Shown piece after piece: positions 21,168 through 33,684 of a DNA stretch of 64,000 nucleotides. The stretch comes from Nilaparvata lugens (Eukaryota > Arthropoda > Insecta > Hemiptera > Delphacidae). The stretch covers positions 7,581,601 to 7,645,600 of the forward strand of contig NC_052517.1 of NCBI RefSeq assembly GCF_014356525.2, read 5' to 3'. The translations under genes and the position numbers were made by a program. Under the pieces are notes generated by a model, which searched no databases, was not told where the DNA came from, and saw nothing but the letters and a program-made list of their open reading frames with translations. The stretch's first letter is position 1. Every line of letters starts with the position of its first letter.

Positions 21168-21800
21168 CTATCATGAGATCCACGTAATCATGGAGGTGGA
21201 GAAAGATAGGAGAAAAATGTTGTCAATCCTCTTTTCTTGTCAATGCCCTCTGAAGACAGTAGCTGATACAGGTTTATTGATGTGATATTTACTGTTCATT
21301 CCTGTTTGAAATAATCAATTATATCCCATCAAACAAGGAATAACCTTCAAAAAAGGCCAGGAGTGACCTATATAGACTAATCAGTCTGAAGAGACTGCCA
21401 AGCATATCACACTGGATTGCGACAAGCAACCAGGTGATGAATGGGATGTTAGAATAGGGAAAAACTCCTGGTTCTTGTAAAGGACACAGGTATTGGTTTG
21501 CCTAACTAACATACTACTTGGGAACACAATAAGCTGGGGCTGTTTGAACCTTTGGATCCTTAAATTAGTCCCTTTCAAAAACAATAAACAATAAGCGAGA
21601 AATTATATTTTTCAATAATTTCATAATGAATTTTCATAATTGAGATGAAATATTTTGTTAATAAATTATTATTTCTATATTGTTGAAAGACGATCTGGCA
21701 ACAAAACAAAGCAAGAAAGAGATAGCGCTATCCGCTTTGTTGAATGATAGACAAGGATAGCAATACCATTGTCAATCGAAGAGTGTCAACGTGTCTCAAC
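21168..21800. mobile_element. M-family MITE, diverged and interrupted
   Basis: The left part GAGATCCACGTAATCATGG..GATAGGAGAAAAATGTTG and the right part GACGATCTGGCAACA..GATAGCAATACCATTG flank about 260 bases (21340-21600) absent from other M copies. The right terminus is lost. Confidence 0.6.
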
Positions 21801-22320
21801 GAGTCTCACTATACATGTTGTCCATTGCAGGTCAGTTGAGAGAAAAATATGATATGTATCTTCATTTTTGACATAGGAGAAAAATCCAATTTCTTGAGAT
21901 TCAGTGGGACAAGTAGAATGTGATATCAGAATTTAAAAAAAAACTGTTATAAATTGGAAAAAAACTCAAATTCCATGTTCTGAAAATGTGTTCTATCATT
22001 TCAACTAAAATTATTGTTCCATGGTCCTAGACTTTGTCTAATTCAATCAGATTTATTCCTCCAAAATGCAGAAGCTATAAAGTTTGTTAACTCAGTATAA
22101 ATAACTTCTATCAACACTAACAAAAACAACTAAGGTAAGTGGGAGTGAAATATCTCCACTATAATGATATTCACATTAATAATGTTCACTTCTCTTTAAA
22201 GATCCACTGGATATTGGAACACAATTGAAATTATAATCAAGTGTCCTTCATTCCATCATAAAACAGCTGGTTTCAACTCTTCAAGAGTAATTTTCAACTG
22301 TAAACGCACACAAAGCTTTA
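21801..22320. other. Unassigned intronic sequence
   Basis: AT-rich, no gene signal. Confidence 0.4.
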
Positions 22321-22507
22321 GACTCAACTCACACTTAGGCGGCTCAGGTGGAGAAGAGACTGGACTCTAGTGGAGAGCATGTGTTTTGAAATGGTGACGT
22401 CGCGGAGACTAGAATCGACTGGTCTGAGTGTCACCATTTGGAAACACATGCTCTCCACTAGAGTCCAGTCTCTTCTCCACCTGAGTCGCCTAAGTGTGAG
22501 TTGAGCC
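22321..22507. mobile_element. Near-perfect palindromic MITE with TTA target duplication
   Basis: Arms of about 80 bp (GACTCAACTCACACTTAGGC.. and its complement, with GAGAAGAGACTGGACTCTAG inside) separated by a short loop around 22410. TTA flanks both ends, as expected for PIF/Harbinger-type elements. Confidence 0.8.
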
Positions 22508-23750
22508 TTACTGTTGAATTAATGAGAACCAGTTCACTATGATTTATACGATATGATGAGAAAAAATATAAGACAAAAATTTCAAAGAGAAAGCTTACCT
22601 TGAATCCACTTCAAAATTAATTAATTCCTGGGTAATAACACAATAATATATTGTTCAACTCTCACAATCTTTTCTGTCCACTTTTACATCAACTTCAAGT
22701 CAGTTTTGATTCTCCAAACAGAATGAACAGATGGGGAGAAGTATGCGATATTTTGGAACTCAATTAACGATATTTTGGAACTTGATTAACATTTTGTTCT
22801 TTAACAATTTATTCAAGATGTTAAAAATATTTTCCTCCATGATTTACTTTGAAACTTCATTAAAGTTAAATTTCGCATTCAAAAATTGAAAATCAATAAA
22901 TTCCCTCTATGATAGAAGCATGTCAAAAGAGTACTGTATAAATTATAGGATTCATTCAAAGTTTTGTTCAGATTTGCTTTTTGGTCGATATTATCAGATC
23001 TTCTGACAGAAAAACCTGTGTTCCAAAGAATTCCAAAAGGGGTTTGAACTTCATTACAATATTCATTTTGAAAGTCGTTTTTTTAGTGAAACAAATAATA
23101 ATATTTGTTCATGAACTCTCCTACTAAACTTTTTATAATTTCTTCACTGGTGTAAATTCACTAGAAATGTTTCACATTCACTTTTTGTGAGAAACAGAGA
23201 TTCTGTAGTTACCGAAGGTTTGTGAAGGAAGCTATACAAGGTATAGCGGCAGTAGCTGAAGAAAAAAATCAAATTTTCATTGAAATTTGGATCATTTCTC
23301 AGTTCATTAGATATTATATTATTCCTGACAAGTTCTGTGATATAAAACTGAGATTTTCATGCTTTTGAAGTTTTATCACCTCTTTTTAGACAAGCTACAC
23401 AGAGAATAAATAGAGGAAAAATCAACACAAAACCACAAATCAACAGAAATTAGATAAATCCTAACAATTTCCACAGTTTTCTTCAAAGAAAAACACAGAA
23501 ATTTCCCAGTTTGCGAGGGTTTAGCGCCCGTTTTTAGGTTAGCTTTGCAAGGAATGGTGTCAGTAACTGAGGGAAAATCGACCAATACCAAAGGCAGGAT
23601 GACCTGCTAATGTAGTGGACAATGGCTATTTGAAGACAGTGGCGCTATCTAGCGGCTGATGGAGGAACTAAATGATGACCGGAAGGTTGCGTGCTAAACG
23701 GAGGTTTGTGGATGGAAATGAGGCCAAACGAGTAGTTAAATGGGGTGTTT
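22508..23750. other. Unassigned intronic sequence
   Basis: AT-rich. No exon, RNA gene or clear transposon end found on either strand. Confidence 0.4.
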
Positions 23751-24800
23751 ATTAAGTGGTGTGTTGTTGGTGAGGAGGAAGTGTAGGAGGAGGAAGAGGA
23801 GGAAGTGGATCAGGTGGTGGTGGAGAAGAAGGAGAAGGGGAGAACGAGTTGGAGGAGAAGGAGGAGGTGGAGATGTACATGGTCGAGGGTTTCGAAATTA
23901 ATTTACAGAGGTGTTTATTGAAAGAGATGATGTGAATGTAAATTGAACATGAGAAGGTAGTACGAGGAGGAGAAGGAGAAGAATGAAGAGAATGAAAAAC
24001 AGGAGTGTGAGAGAGGAGAAGAAGCAAAAAAGAAGTAGATGATGATGGCAGAATTTGAAATTAATTTTCAAGTGATGAGGAATTTCAAGTAATACTGGAT
24101 TAGATAAAGAGGAGTAGTTAAATTATTAGAGTATTTGTCAAGTGTTGGTTATTGGTAAGGATAAGGAGGAGGATGGAGAGTTGGTGGAGGAAGGAGAGGA
24201 GGAGGATGAGATTGTGGTAGAGGAGGAGGAAGAGGATGAGATGGAGGAAGAAGAAAAAGAGGAGGAAGAGGAAGAGTAGGAGAAGTTAGAAAAGGAAGAG
24301 AAGGATGGAAAACAGAATAATGATGAGGAGGAGGAGAAGTGGGATGAGTGGGAGGGGGAGGAGAAGATGATGGAACAGAAGGGAAGGTTGAAAGAATTCG
24401 ATGAGTAAAGTTTAATTGAAGTTTGAAATGAATAATGGAAGAATCAAAGGGAAGGATAAAGAGAAGCGAGGGAAAAGATTTGGTGGAAGAAATATAGGAG
24501 AAGACAAAAATGATAGATGGTATCAGAAGAGAAGAAGAAGCATAGATTATGAGGAAAATTAATGGAATCATCAAAAAGGTTGGAAAATTTTTATTAAAAT
24601 CATCAAACAAGTCCATTAACTCGTAAATTTCTGAGATAAGAGAGAAAATCGTTTGAAAGAAAGGGAACGCTTGGAAAGGGAAATTTGAATTAAAAAATTC
24701 AGTACAATTCAATTCATCGTTAACACTTAATGTGGATGAGGAGAGAGAGAATAATGAATAAGAGAAGAAGAAGAAGAAAAAAAAGAAGAAATGGAGAAAA
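23751..24800. repeat. Purine-rich low-complexity tract
   Basis: GGA/GAA repeats, densest at 23770-23880 and 24155-24370. The 224-codon minus-strand frame is Ser/Pro/Phe composition only. Confidence 0.85.
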
Positions 24801-25190
24801 TAGTAAAATGAATCATCCCCCAAAACCCAACGATTATTATCAAACCGTCATTGTACTGTATTGTGCAATAAGGTCAATTTCACTCGACGTAGTTCCCCGA
24901 TTTCCTGACAGAGTTCACCACTGTACAGCGCCATAATTTGTCAGCCGGTTTATTGGAGGGAAAAAGGAGGCTTCTGATTGGTCGATAGATTTCACAATAG
25001 ATGACAATCGGATCACCTGACAGAGAGTGACTCATCTATCTGAACTTTACGTGATGCTTTGAAGTTTTGCAAGAGACTTTAATAGGATGATTCATTCCAT
25101 TATTTTTGCTTCTTCTTCTTTTTTTCTCCATCTTTATTTTCTTTTTCTTCTCCTTTCTCATTCTCCATCATCTACTTGGATTTCTACTTG
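24801..25190. other. Unassigned sequence, pyrimidine-rich at the end
   Basis: No gene signal; CTTCTTCTTTTT-type tract from about 25105. Confidence 0.4.
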
Positions 25191-25191
25191 G

Positions 25192-25453
25192 AATTCTTTC
25201 CAAAGAATGGACATTGATATGTCCAAACCTCCGCCAATTTATGTAGATGCATAACAATATAATTATTATCTATAGTTATTATATTACAAATTGCTTTTTC
25301 ATATCATATACAGTTCAACAATTATTTTCTTAGTCTATATAATGTAAATTCATCTATAACTTTGCTGTATTGTAAGCTATTGTATATAAGTGTATAAGAC
25401 AGTATATATTGTAATCTACATAAATAAAGTACTCAATCAATCAATCAATCAAT
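25192..25453 (+). mobile_element. S-family retroelement 3' end
   Basis: About 262 bases from CCAAAGAATGGACATTGATA to a CAATCAATCAATC tail, colinear with the copies at 29975, 43303 and 60690. 5' truncation differs from copy to copy, as expected for target-primed reverse transcription. Confidence 0.8.
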
Positions 25454-25675
25454 CTACACCTCTATTCATTCCTTCTTCCTCTTTTCTTCTTCTCCACCAT
25501 CCTCTTCTCCTCTGAATTACGAATGCCATTTCACACCATGATGGATGAAGGAAAACAGGTAGGAGGAGCAGGAGAAAAAAAAGAAAGGAAGAAGAAGGAG
25601 GAGGATGAGATGGAGTTGGGTTGTCAATTTCATTCATTTGTAGCCTACAATACAAATAATGATATAAATTTTTCG
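25454..25675. repeat. Mixed TTC / GGA low-complexity DNA
   Basis: A pyrimidine-rich stretch (25460-25510) and a GGAGGA/GAAGAA stretch (25560-25615). Confidence 0.7.
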
Positions 25676-25723
25676 TCATAGTCATTCAATCTCAGCTGTT
25701 TTCCAAGAATGAAATCAATCATG

Positions 25724-25814
25724 AAAGAAATAGTACAAGGAGTATCCTCAGTTTTCCTCTCCCATTCAGTGCTTCTTGTAAAAATTATAATAATAAAATA
25801 AAAATAAAAATAAA
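25724..25814 (+). mobile_element. Short retroelement tail
   Basis: GAAAGAAATAGTACAAGGAG..CAGTGCTTCTTGTAAAAA ending in an AATAAA-rich tail. The same unit is at 42261-42345. Inserted in F between ATCAAT and CCGGTAA. Confidence 0.65.
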
Positions 25815-26179
25815 TCCGGTAAGCAGCTGTTTGCAGAACAAATAAACATATGATTCTCATAACAGCATACTCTACTGTAATAGAATAATATGTTTTCTTC
25901 ACAGTCGAGTAAGTTTCCTAGTTCCGAAATAGGAACAGCAAAACTGCTACAAAAAAAAAAACACCTTCAGCGCTCCAAGTGGAAGTTTTGTCAATTTTCA
26001 CAAAATTCCTGATTTGTAAACTGGGTTATGTTTATAGAATGCATGTAGTAACGCTAACACAAGCAGGTAATGTTTTCTATTTCTCAATTGACATCCTTCA
26101 GATTATTATGACAAAAAATAGTGTGAGTTACTAGGACGTGAATGTCTTTTGCAGTGCTCGGCTAACGCCTCGACTAGAA

Positions 26180-26716
26180 TAGTTATTTGTGCAACTAGTG
26201 CGCAAAGTGACAGTTTGCTGCACCGAAAGAAACGTTTACGCCCGAGCCGTAGGCGAGGGCGGAATGGTTTCTTGAGTGCAGCAGAGGAACTTTGCGCACG
26301 TATTTCACATTAAGTTTTTCCTACAGTTACCATTAAATATGAAAAGTGGGTAATTATGGGTAAAATTGCCTGAAATTCTTCAAATGTTTTTCTGTGTAAT
26401 TTTATTATTGATAAAAACCTTAATCCAAAAATCCTAAAGTCCTCGTTGTCGTTGGTTTTAATATATAATGAATAATAATTAGCGCGTTGTGCTTGGTTGC
26501 ACCTCTGCTCACTATAGCAGCCACAGCAGTCACTGTTACCAACTTCATTTTGATTTTGCTGCACTGTTGCTCCATATAACCTACTAAGTATTTTGCGTTG
26601 CCATGTTGCAAATCTGGAGTGCAGAAAAATTTTTCCCGCACTAGAGCGGAAAAGTGATTCTTTGCGTTCTGTAATCAGTGCAGCAATGGCCACTTTTCAA
26701 CGTAACTGTAGGAAAA
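26180..26716 (+). repeat. R-family repeat nested in F
   Basis: TAGTTATTTGTGCAACTAG to AACTGTAGGAAA. Host F sequence (CGACTAGAA..ACATCATTC) is restored when it is removed, so this insertion gives the element's ends. Confidence 0.8.
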
Positions 26717-26775
26717 CATCATTCTCGCCTGCAAAAGGCCCCTTCCCATCCTTGTTACGTAAGATAGTATTACAA

Positions 26776-27180
26776 AGGTGCGCAGTTAGAGAAGGATAGA
26801 GCTATCTGCTTCGTCTAATGACAGACAAAGATAGCATCACCAATGTTAATCCTTACCTTTATTTTGAGTACCTATTCCTCTGTTTTCTTCCTTCCCCCCA
26901 TTTCTCCCTTCCTTTTTTCCTCATTACTTCCCTTTTTTGCCTGCCTATTACATGGGAAACCATAGTTGGCTAGGTATCTTCCTCTCTTTTTTTTCTCTTC
27001 TCCAACACACCCAAACACTAAGCCCATGGTTTTTTATATTTGTAACATTTTATTGTGTTTTATTTGTATCGTAAATCTTTGTAATTTTGTTTTGTCTTGT
27101 TTTGTGTGTTTTTAATAAATTGAAATTGAATTGAATTGAATAATCAAATTCTGCCATTATAACGTGGACCTCATTATGGG
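26776..27180. mobile_element. M-family right end split by a retroelement 3' tail
   Basis: M text GGATAGAGCTATCTGCTTCG..ACCAATGTTAATC, then 26858-27138, an unrelated pyrimidine-rich 3'UTR-like insert ending TTGAATTGAATTGAAT, then M resumes (AATCAAATTCTGCCATTATA..GTGGACCTC). Confidence 0.65.
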
Positions 27181-27476
27181 AAGATGATACAAAGATGATA
27201 CGAAAATAAGACAAGGATGATAGACAAGGATAGCAACACCAATGATAATCAAATACTGCCATTATAACGTATTGATGTAAAATGAACGTGGTTCATCCAC
27301 GTTTAAGATAATCAATTATTCATCAAGAAAATGTATTATTCAATGATTGAAAGATAGATTTTCATGTTTGAGATTGAATATTTTGTTGGTTACTTATATT
27401 TGTACATGATCGAAAAACAATGCAGCAACGTTGAAAAGGAAGAAAAGGATACGATATCTGCTTTGTGGAATGATAA

Positions 27477-28300
27477 ACAAGGATAGCAACACCAATGATA
27501 ATCAAAAACTGTCATTAAAACGTGGATTTCACTGTAGGAAGTTGATTCAAAGATGTTACGAAGATGGTACAAAGATTATACGAAGATGATTCAAGGATGA
27601 TAGACAAGGATAGCAACACCAATGATAATCAAATACTGTCATTAAAACGTGGATTTCACTATAGGAAGTTGATTCAAAGATGTTACGAAGATGGTACAAA
27701 GATTATACGAAGATGATTCAAGGATGATAGACAAGGATAGCAACACCAATGATAATCAAATACTGTCATTAAAACGTGGATTTCACTATAGGAAGTTGAT
27801 TCAAAGATGTTACGAAGATGGTACAAAGATTATACGAAGATGATTCAAGGATGATAGACAAGGATAGCAACACCAATGTTAATCAATTACTGTCATTATA
27901 ACGTGGACTTCACTATAGGAAGTTGATTCAAAGATGTTACGAAGATGGTACAAAGATTATACGAAGATGATTCAAGGATGATAGACAAGGATAGCAACAC
28001 CAATGATAATCAAATACTGTCATTAAAACGTGGATTTCACTATAGGAAGTTGATTCAAAGATGTTACGAAGATGGTACAAAGATTATACGAAGATGATTC
28101 AAGGATGATAGACAAGGATAGCAACACCAATGATAATCAATTACTGTCATTATAACGTGGACTTCACTATAGGAAGTTGATTCAAAGATGTTACGAAGAT
28201 GGTACAAAGATTATACGAAGATGATTCAAGGATGATAGACAAGGATAGCAACACCAATGTTAATCAATTACTGTCATTATAACGTGGACTTCACTACAGG
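27477..28300. repeat. 127-bp satellite array derived from M-family MITE
   Basis: Units begin ACAAGGATAGCAACACCAATG at 27477, 27604, 27731, 27858, 27985, 28112 and 28239, exactly 127 bp apart. Each contains the M right terminus (CATTAAAACGTGGATTTCAC) plus a CGAAGATG/CAAAGATG-rich spacer. Units differ at few positions and two sequence variants (ATAATCAAATAC and TTAATCAATTAC) alternate in blocks. A diverged flanking unit lies at 27180-27290. Confidence 0.95.
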
Positions 28301-28671
28301 TAAAACGATGGTTCTCATAGTGTATTTTCAGATGATAAATCCCGTTCAAGTCACCCCATAACCTAAAAAAACATAATTACAAGGAAATGATGAATAAGAG
28401 TCTCATTCTTGAAAGAAAGAGGTACCAGTTACCACGCACCACTTATTCTAATACGGTATTCTATTATTCAAGATTGTAGATAGGAGTAATGCAGTAGAAG
28501 AAAAATGCTAATTATTTCGTTCAGATTAATTTGAATATTGGGGCGACAGAATGCATCATGTTAACACACGCGTTCAACAGGATACGGGCACAAGTTGGGC
28601 AAAATGTTTGTTGGTTGTTGTGGTGGTGGAGGAGGAGGAGGAGGAGGAGGAGTTAGGGAAAGATGATGAAA
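28301..28671. other. Unassigned sequence with short (GGA)n
   Basis: No gene. A GGAGGA run at 28626-28652. Confidence 0.5.
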
Positions 28672-29556
28672 AAATCTGGTGTGGTACACTCACACAACTT
28701 TCCTTGCTTATATTTGAAACTACGATCAGACTTCTGTATATGTGTATATATAATTGTTTTCAAAGTTCTTTTTCTTTGTGTGAATTGTGAAATTCGATGA
28801 TTTTTTTAGTCGTCATTTTTTTTAAGTCGTCAAAACAGCTGTTCTACAGATGAAATATCTCGACTATGTGTTCTTTTTATGAACTGCGCTACCTACCTAC
28901 CTCATGCACGAGAAGGAGGTTACTAAGTCCATTTCTCAAGGATGGGGTGGACCCCCCATTGGTTTTCCAGAAAGGAGACTCATGCCAGTTGATAGAGCTG
29001 ATAAATCGGTCAAGTTATTTTTGAGAAAATCGTGAAAAACATGGTTTTTTAGTCATTATCCGCCATTTTTCTCATGAATATTACGGAGCTCCTGAAATTT
29101 TCCCAGAAATGAGACTCATGTCAGTTGATAGGGCTTATAAATAGCTATCCATGGTATAAATTTGAAGGAAATCGTTAGAGCCGTTTTCGAGAAAAACGTG
29201 AAAAACATGGTTTTTTAGTAATCATCCGCCATTTTTTCCGCCATTTCGAATTGGATTTTATTGAATTTTCTATTGTCGGATCCTCATGGTATAAGGACCT
29301 TAAGTTTAAAATTTCAAGTCAATCGGTTAATTAGGAATGGAGTTATCGTGTTCACAGACATACACACATACATACACACACACTCATACACACACCCACA
29401 TATACACATACACACACACAGACCAACACCCAAAAATCATTTTTTTGGACTCAGGGGACCTTGAAACGTATAGAAAACATGAAATTAGGGTACCTTAATT
29501 TTTTTTTGGAAAGCAATACTTTCCTTACCTATGGTAGTAGGGCAAGGAAAGTAAAA
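28672..29556 (+). mobile_element. C-family element, copy 2
   Basis: AAATCTGGTGTGGTACACTC to GTAGTAGGGCAAGGAAAGT. Internally it repeats a module twice: CGTGAAAAACATGGTTTTTT, CCGCCATTTTT and GAGACTCATG(C/T)CAGTTGATAG. A CA-rich microsatellite is at 29365-29420. Confidence 0.8.
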
Positions 29557-29619
29557 AGAAATAAGTTGGAGGTGATAATTGATACATTATGAGAAACGGT
29601 GTTAGTTGAACTTTTGTCT

Positions 29620-29974
29620 TCCTCCTACACCGTGTCCACTTTCTCACACCTCTCCTCTTCTTCCTTTCCTCTCTTCTCCTCCTTTTCTTCTCCTTCATCT
29701 CCTCCTTCTTCGTCTTCTACTCCTCTATCTTCTTCCACTCCTCATTTCTCTCATTCTTCTCCTACCTTTAATTCTACTAATCATTAAACTTTATTACTCC
29801 TGGTCTTCTTCTTTTTTCCTCCTTCTTCTTCATCCTCCTCCTCCTCCTCTTCATCATTTTCCTTGTCCCTCTCTTCTCCACTCTTCTCACTTCCTACTCC
29901 TTATTCTCATTTATGATCTCGTTCTCCTCCTTTGTCTTCTACTTGTCATTCTTCTTCCTCATCCCCTTCATCTA
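29620..29974. repeat. Pyrimidine-rich tract holding copy 1 of a 248-bp direct repeat
   Basis: CTTCTTC/TCCTCC low-complexity DNA. 29727-29974 is repeated at 30271-30376 plus 33685-33826, down to non-repetitive words such as TTTAATTCTACTAATCATTA and TCATTTATGATC. Confidence 0.85.
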
Positions 29975-30270
29975 GTTCTGGTAGAGAGTTAGTGGGGAGG
30001 ATATTTTCAATATTCTTTCCGAAGAATGGACATTTATATGTCCAAAGCTCCGCCAATTTATGTAGATGCATAACAATATGATTATTATCTATAGTTATTA
30101 TATTACAAATTGCTTTTTCATATCATATAGAGTTCAATAATTATTTTCTTAGTCTATATTATGTAAATTCATCTATCATTTTGCTGTATTGTAAGCTATT
30201 GTATATAAGTGTATAAGCCAGTATATATTGTAATCTACATAAATAAAGTACTCAATCAATCAATGAATCA
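29975..30270 (+). mobile_element. S-family retroelement end between the direct repeats
   Basis: GGTAGAGAGTTAGTGGGGAG through GAATGGACATTTATATGTCC to an AATC-repeat tail. Lies exactly between the two copies of the 248-bp repeat. Confidence 0.8.
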
Positions 30271-30376
30271 ATCTTCTTCCACTCCTCATTTCTCTCATTC
30301 TTCTCCTACCTTTAATTCTACTAATCATTAAACTTTATTACTACTGGTCTTCTTCTTTTTTCCTTCCTTCTTCTTC
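30271..30376. repeat. 248-bp direct repeat, copy 2, left part
   Basis: Matches 29727-29831. Continues at 33685-33826 after the LINE. Confidence 0.85.
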
Positions 30377-33300
30377 GCGATAAGATAATCACATTATCAG
30401 CATTCCGGAGTATTGCGTTTTTCGTAATGATAGAGTCGGGAGGGACAGAGGTGGGGTTGCCGTTTATGTTCGCTCCTCTTTGTCACCCAAACATGTGTTA
30501 TCTTCTCCTCAACCCTACTCCAACTCTCCGGAGTTTATCTTCATAGAGATCACAGCTTGTGAAGACAAAATTCTTGTAGGGATTGTATACCGGCCACCCA
30601 AAGCAGGTCGACTGTCACTCCTTGAGCACTCTCTGTTGCAGATAATGCATAGCTATCAACATATTGTCTTACTTGGTGATTTCAACTCTAATCTATTGAG
30701 AGATAGCTTCGAAAGGAGGCAACTCGTGACACTCTTTGATTCTATCAACTTCCACATTGTAAATAATGTTGACCCGACTTACCACTTACCCAATTCACAT
30801 ACTTTACTAGATCTAGCGGTGGTGAGTGATAAAGATTATGTTTCTTCTTTTGGACAGATACCTATGCCTTGCTTCTCCATGCATGATATGATTTATTTAG
30901 TCTACAACTTGAAATGTGATGAGTTGTCTGCAGTGAGCTATTTATATAGAGACTTCAAACATTTCAATGATGATAGATGTCTTGAGGATGCTATCAACAT
31001 GCCATGGCACACTATAGGTTTCATTGATGACATCAATGATAAGGTTGCAGTATTCAATAATATGATTCACAGCATTTTTGATAGGCATGCCCCTGTGCGT
31101 ACTGCGCATCCTAAGCGGAAACCAGTGCCCTGGATGAATGAAGAGATACTGATTGCCAGACGTGAGCGTGATAAAGCCAGAAGAGTATTTAAAAGGACCA
31201 GCAGCCAGATAGACTTTGAGGTCTTTAAAACTTGGAGAAATCGTGTGAAATCTATGAGTCGCAATGCAAAACTTCGCTTCTATCACAGGCAGTTTAATCA
31301 AAATAATTCAACATCTACTCTGTGGGATAATGTCAGAAGACTGGGAGCGCATAAAGCCAGATCTAATACTAGAATCAATATACCTCTTAATGAACTGAAC
31401 GATTTCTTCACTCTCAGTTCAAATCAGCCAGATGCATTCAACGCACCACTGGCTTCAGACCATCTTATCATGCAGTTCAATCATAACTTGCCGGCAGAGA
31501 AATTCTATTTCTCACATGTTACTCCATCTATGGTGTCAAAGATAATATGTTCTTGCTCAAAAAACTCTAAAGGAATTGACAATATCCCAAGCTTATTTTA
31601 TAAAAAATTGTTACCAGTTATTTTACCTTCTATCACTCACATATTCAATGTCTCTCTTCAGACAGGAAAATTTCCTGATCTCTGGAAATGCTCCATGGTG
31701 AAACCCATTCCTAAATCGACTAATCCAATCGTTCCTGCAGACTGCAGGACCATCCATATTCTGTGTTCCATATCTAAGCACTGGAGAGAATTGTGCATGC
31801 TCAGGTAAGTCAATATCTTTCAAGTTTTGACTTCTTTTCGAATTTCCAGTCTGGCTTCCGCCCAAATCATAGCACATGTACTGCTCTCTTGCGCATAACA
31901 GATGACATACGTGCAGCTATGGATAAAAGATTACTCACGTTACTTATTCAGTTCGACTTGAGCAAGGCATTTGATAATGTTTCTCATGCCTTGCTAATTC
32001 ATAAGCTGAAGTATCATTGCCACTTCTCCGATTCTGCAGTAGCATGGTTCTCCTCATATTTGTCCAACAGATTTCAGGCAGTATTTGGTAGCGGTGGTGA
32101 TTCCTCTAATTGGAGACCAGTTTTGAGAGGTGTTCCTCAGGGCTCTGTGTTGGGACCCCTTCTCTTCTCTGTTTTCATCAATAATGTTTCCTCTGTTTTC
32201 TCAAACTGTTCTTATCACCTATTTGCTGATGATCTTATGATCTACGCTCACTGTTCAAAAGAAAGAATTTCAGAAGCAGTTCAGTCCATGAACCAGAATA
32301 TTGAGTCACTCCTGCAGTGGACTGATGCCCATCAGCTGATCCTCAATGCACAAAAGACGAAAAGCATCATTCTTGGCTTCCCAACTCTTCTGAGCAGATT
32401 TGATCAGGAAAGACTCCCGGCTATCACTGTTGCAGGAAATGTTGTTCCCTACCTGAAGAGTGTGCGAACTCTTGGACTGTATCTAGACCAGAGTCTTAGC
32501 TGGAAGGAGCAGACCACTCATGTATGTAACAGAGTGTTTGCAGGCATGCACCAGCTCAAACGTCTGAAACATTCCTGCCTCAAAGCACACGTATCCTATT
32601 GGTCAGATCATTAATAATACCCTTTCTTGATTATTGCTCAACCGTATACGTTGACCTGACAGATGAATTGAATGGTAGGATGCAGAGATCCCTCAATTAT
32701 GCAATAAGATACATCTACGATGCCAGGCGGGATGAGCATATAACGCCTTACTTTATGCATCTGGAATGGCTAAAAATCAAGAATCGAAGGAAATATTTCC
32801 TCCTGATTCTGGTATATAAAATAATTGTGAAAAATGAAGGACCATGCTATCTGCGTAGCTCATTCACTTTGTTATCATCCGTTCATACTGCTCGTCAAAC
32901 CAGGTCACATCAGTTCACTCTTCAAATTCCTCATCACCGTACATCCATATTCAATTCGTCTTTCATCACAACAGCAAGCAGAGAGTGGAACGCCCTTCCA
33001 ACTCACATTGTGTTTTCCACGTCTCTCTCCCTGTTTAAGAAAAGATTGCACGCTCATTTGCTTATGATTGATGAGTGACTAGTCCTTTAACGATTATCTG
33101 TTTTACATTGATCCATACCATATGAATATTAAAAATTTGTCTTCTACATCCATTTATAAATAGTTTATATTATTTAACACACTTCACTATAACATGTATT
33201 ACTCTGATTATTTTTGGTTTGATAGTATAGCCTATAATTATATAGATACATTTTTTTTTCTCCACTGTTTAATAACAGTTCAAATTTTTTTTTTTTTTTC

Positions 33301-33684
33301 TTCAAGGAAATATCAATGCAAGTTTTATTCTCTTTTCTATCTACTAATTTGCTGAAAATGTACTTACTTTGTTTTTCTGTTTTAATTTTCATTCTGCTGG
33401 TATTGATTGAGTGATGGAATCTGTTATTGCTTGTTGTTAATGCTGCAGTAATTATTTTCTAGTTTTTTTTTTTTATTGTAGTTAATATTCTTCATTTCAT
33501 TATAATTAGTATTAATTATAATTAATATTTTATTGTAATCTCATTACCTATTTAATTCTAAGTTCTTAGAATATTTATCTTTAGTTTTTACATTCTATTA
33601 TTTTTGTGATGTTATGTTTTGTTGTAATGTGCAATGGGTCTTACTAGACCTAGCACTCAATAAAAATCAATCAATCAATCAATC
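30377..33684 (+). mobile_element. Non-LTR retrotransposon (LINE), 5'-truncated
   Basis: Body from GCGATAAGATAATC to a 3' AATCAATCAATC tail after the AATAAAAATC signal. Lacks ORF1 and the start of ORF2. The empty site is visible in copy 1 of the surrounding direct repeat; the target duplication is only about 3-4 bp (TTC/CTTC). The 3'UTR (33079-33660) is T-rich and AT-rich. Confidence 0.9.
30390..33078 (+). pseudogene. LINE ORF2 remnant: endonuclease plus reverse transcriptase
   Basis: Begins inside an apurinic-type endonuclease domain: CVFRNDRVGRDRGGVAVYVR, then VYRPPKAG, LLGDFNSNLL, LLDLAVVSD and MHD, which correspond to the later catalytic blocks. Then come a linker and the reverse transcriptase: GIDNIPSLFYKKLLP, FPDLWK, QSGFRPNHSTCTALL, FDLSKAFDNVSH, GVPQGSVLGPLLF, and the catalytic FADDLMIY at about 32222-32245. 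It ends with a C-terminal region (SREWNALPTHIV..LFKKRLHAHLL) and stop near 33078. Two breaks: a one-base deletion near 31780 just after SISK, and a second frame change near 32600. These make it non-functional. The order (endonuclease, RT, no RNase H seen) and motifs fit the Jockey/CR1-like group. Host role: none; it is a dead insertion in the intron. Confidence 0.9.

Larger units (their letters stand above)
25676..26775. mobile_element. F-family half-element with two nested insertions
   Basis: Right arm of F (compare 35750-36246). Interrupted by a short retroelement tail (25724-25814) and by an R repeat (26180-26716), after which CATCATTCTCGCCTGCAAAA resumes F exactly. Confidence 0.8.

Noticed and set aside
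24149..24823. 224-codon minus-strand frame with an apparently hydrophobic N-terminus
   Set aside because: Composition bias of the GGA/GAA region; the hydrophobic start is a run of TTC codons.
27477..28300. Regular array considered as CRISPR-like
   Set aside because: The 127-bp units are repeated whole with no variable spacers, and the genome is eukaryotic; it is a satellite.
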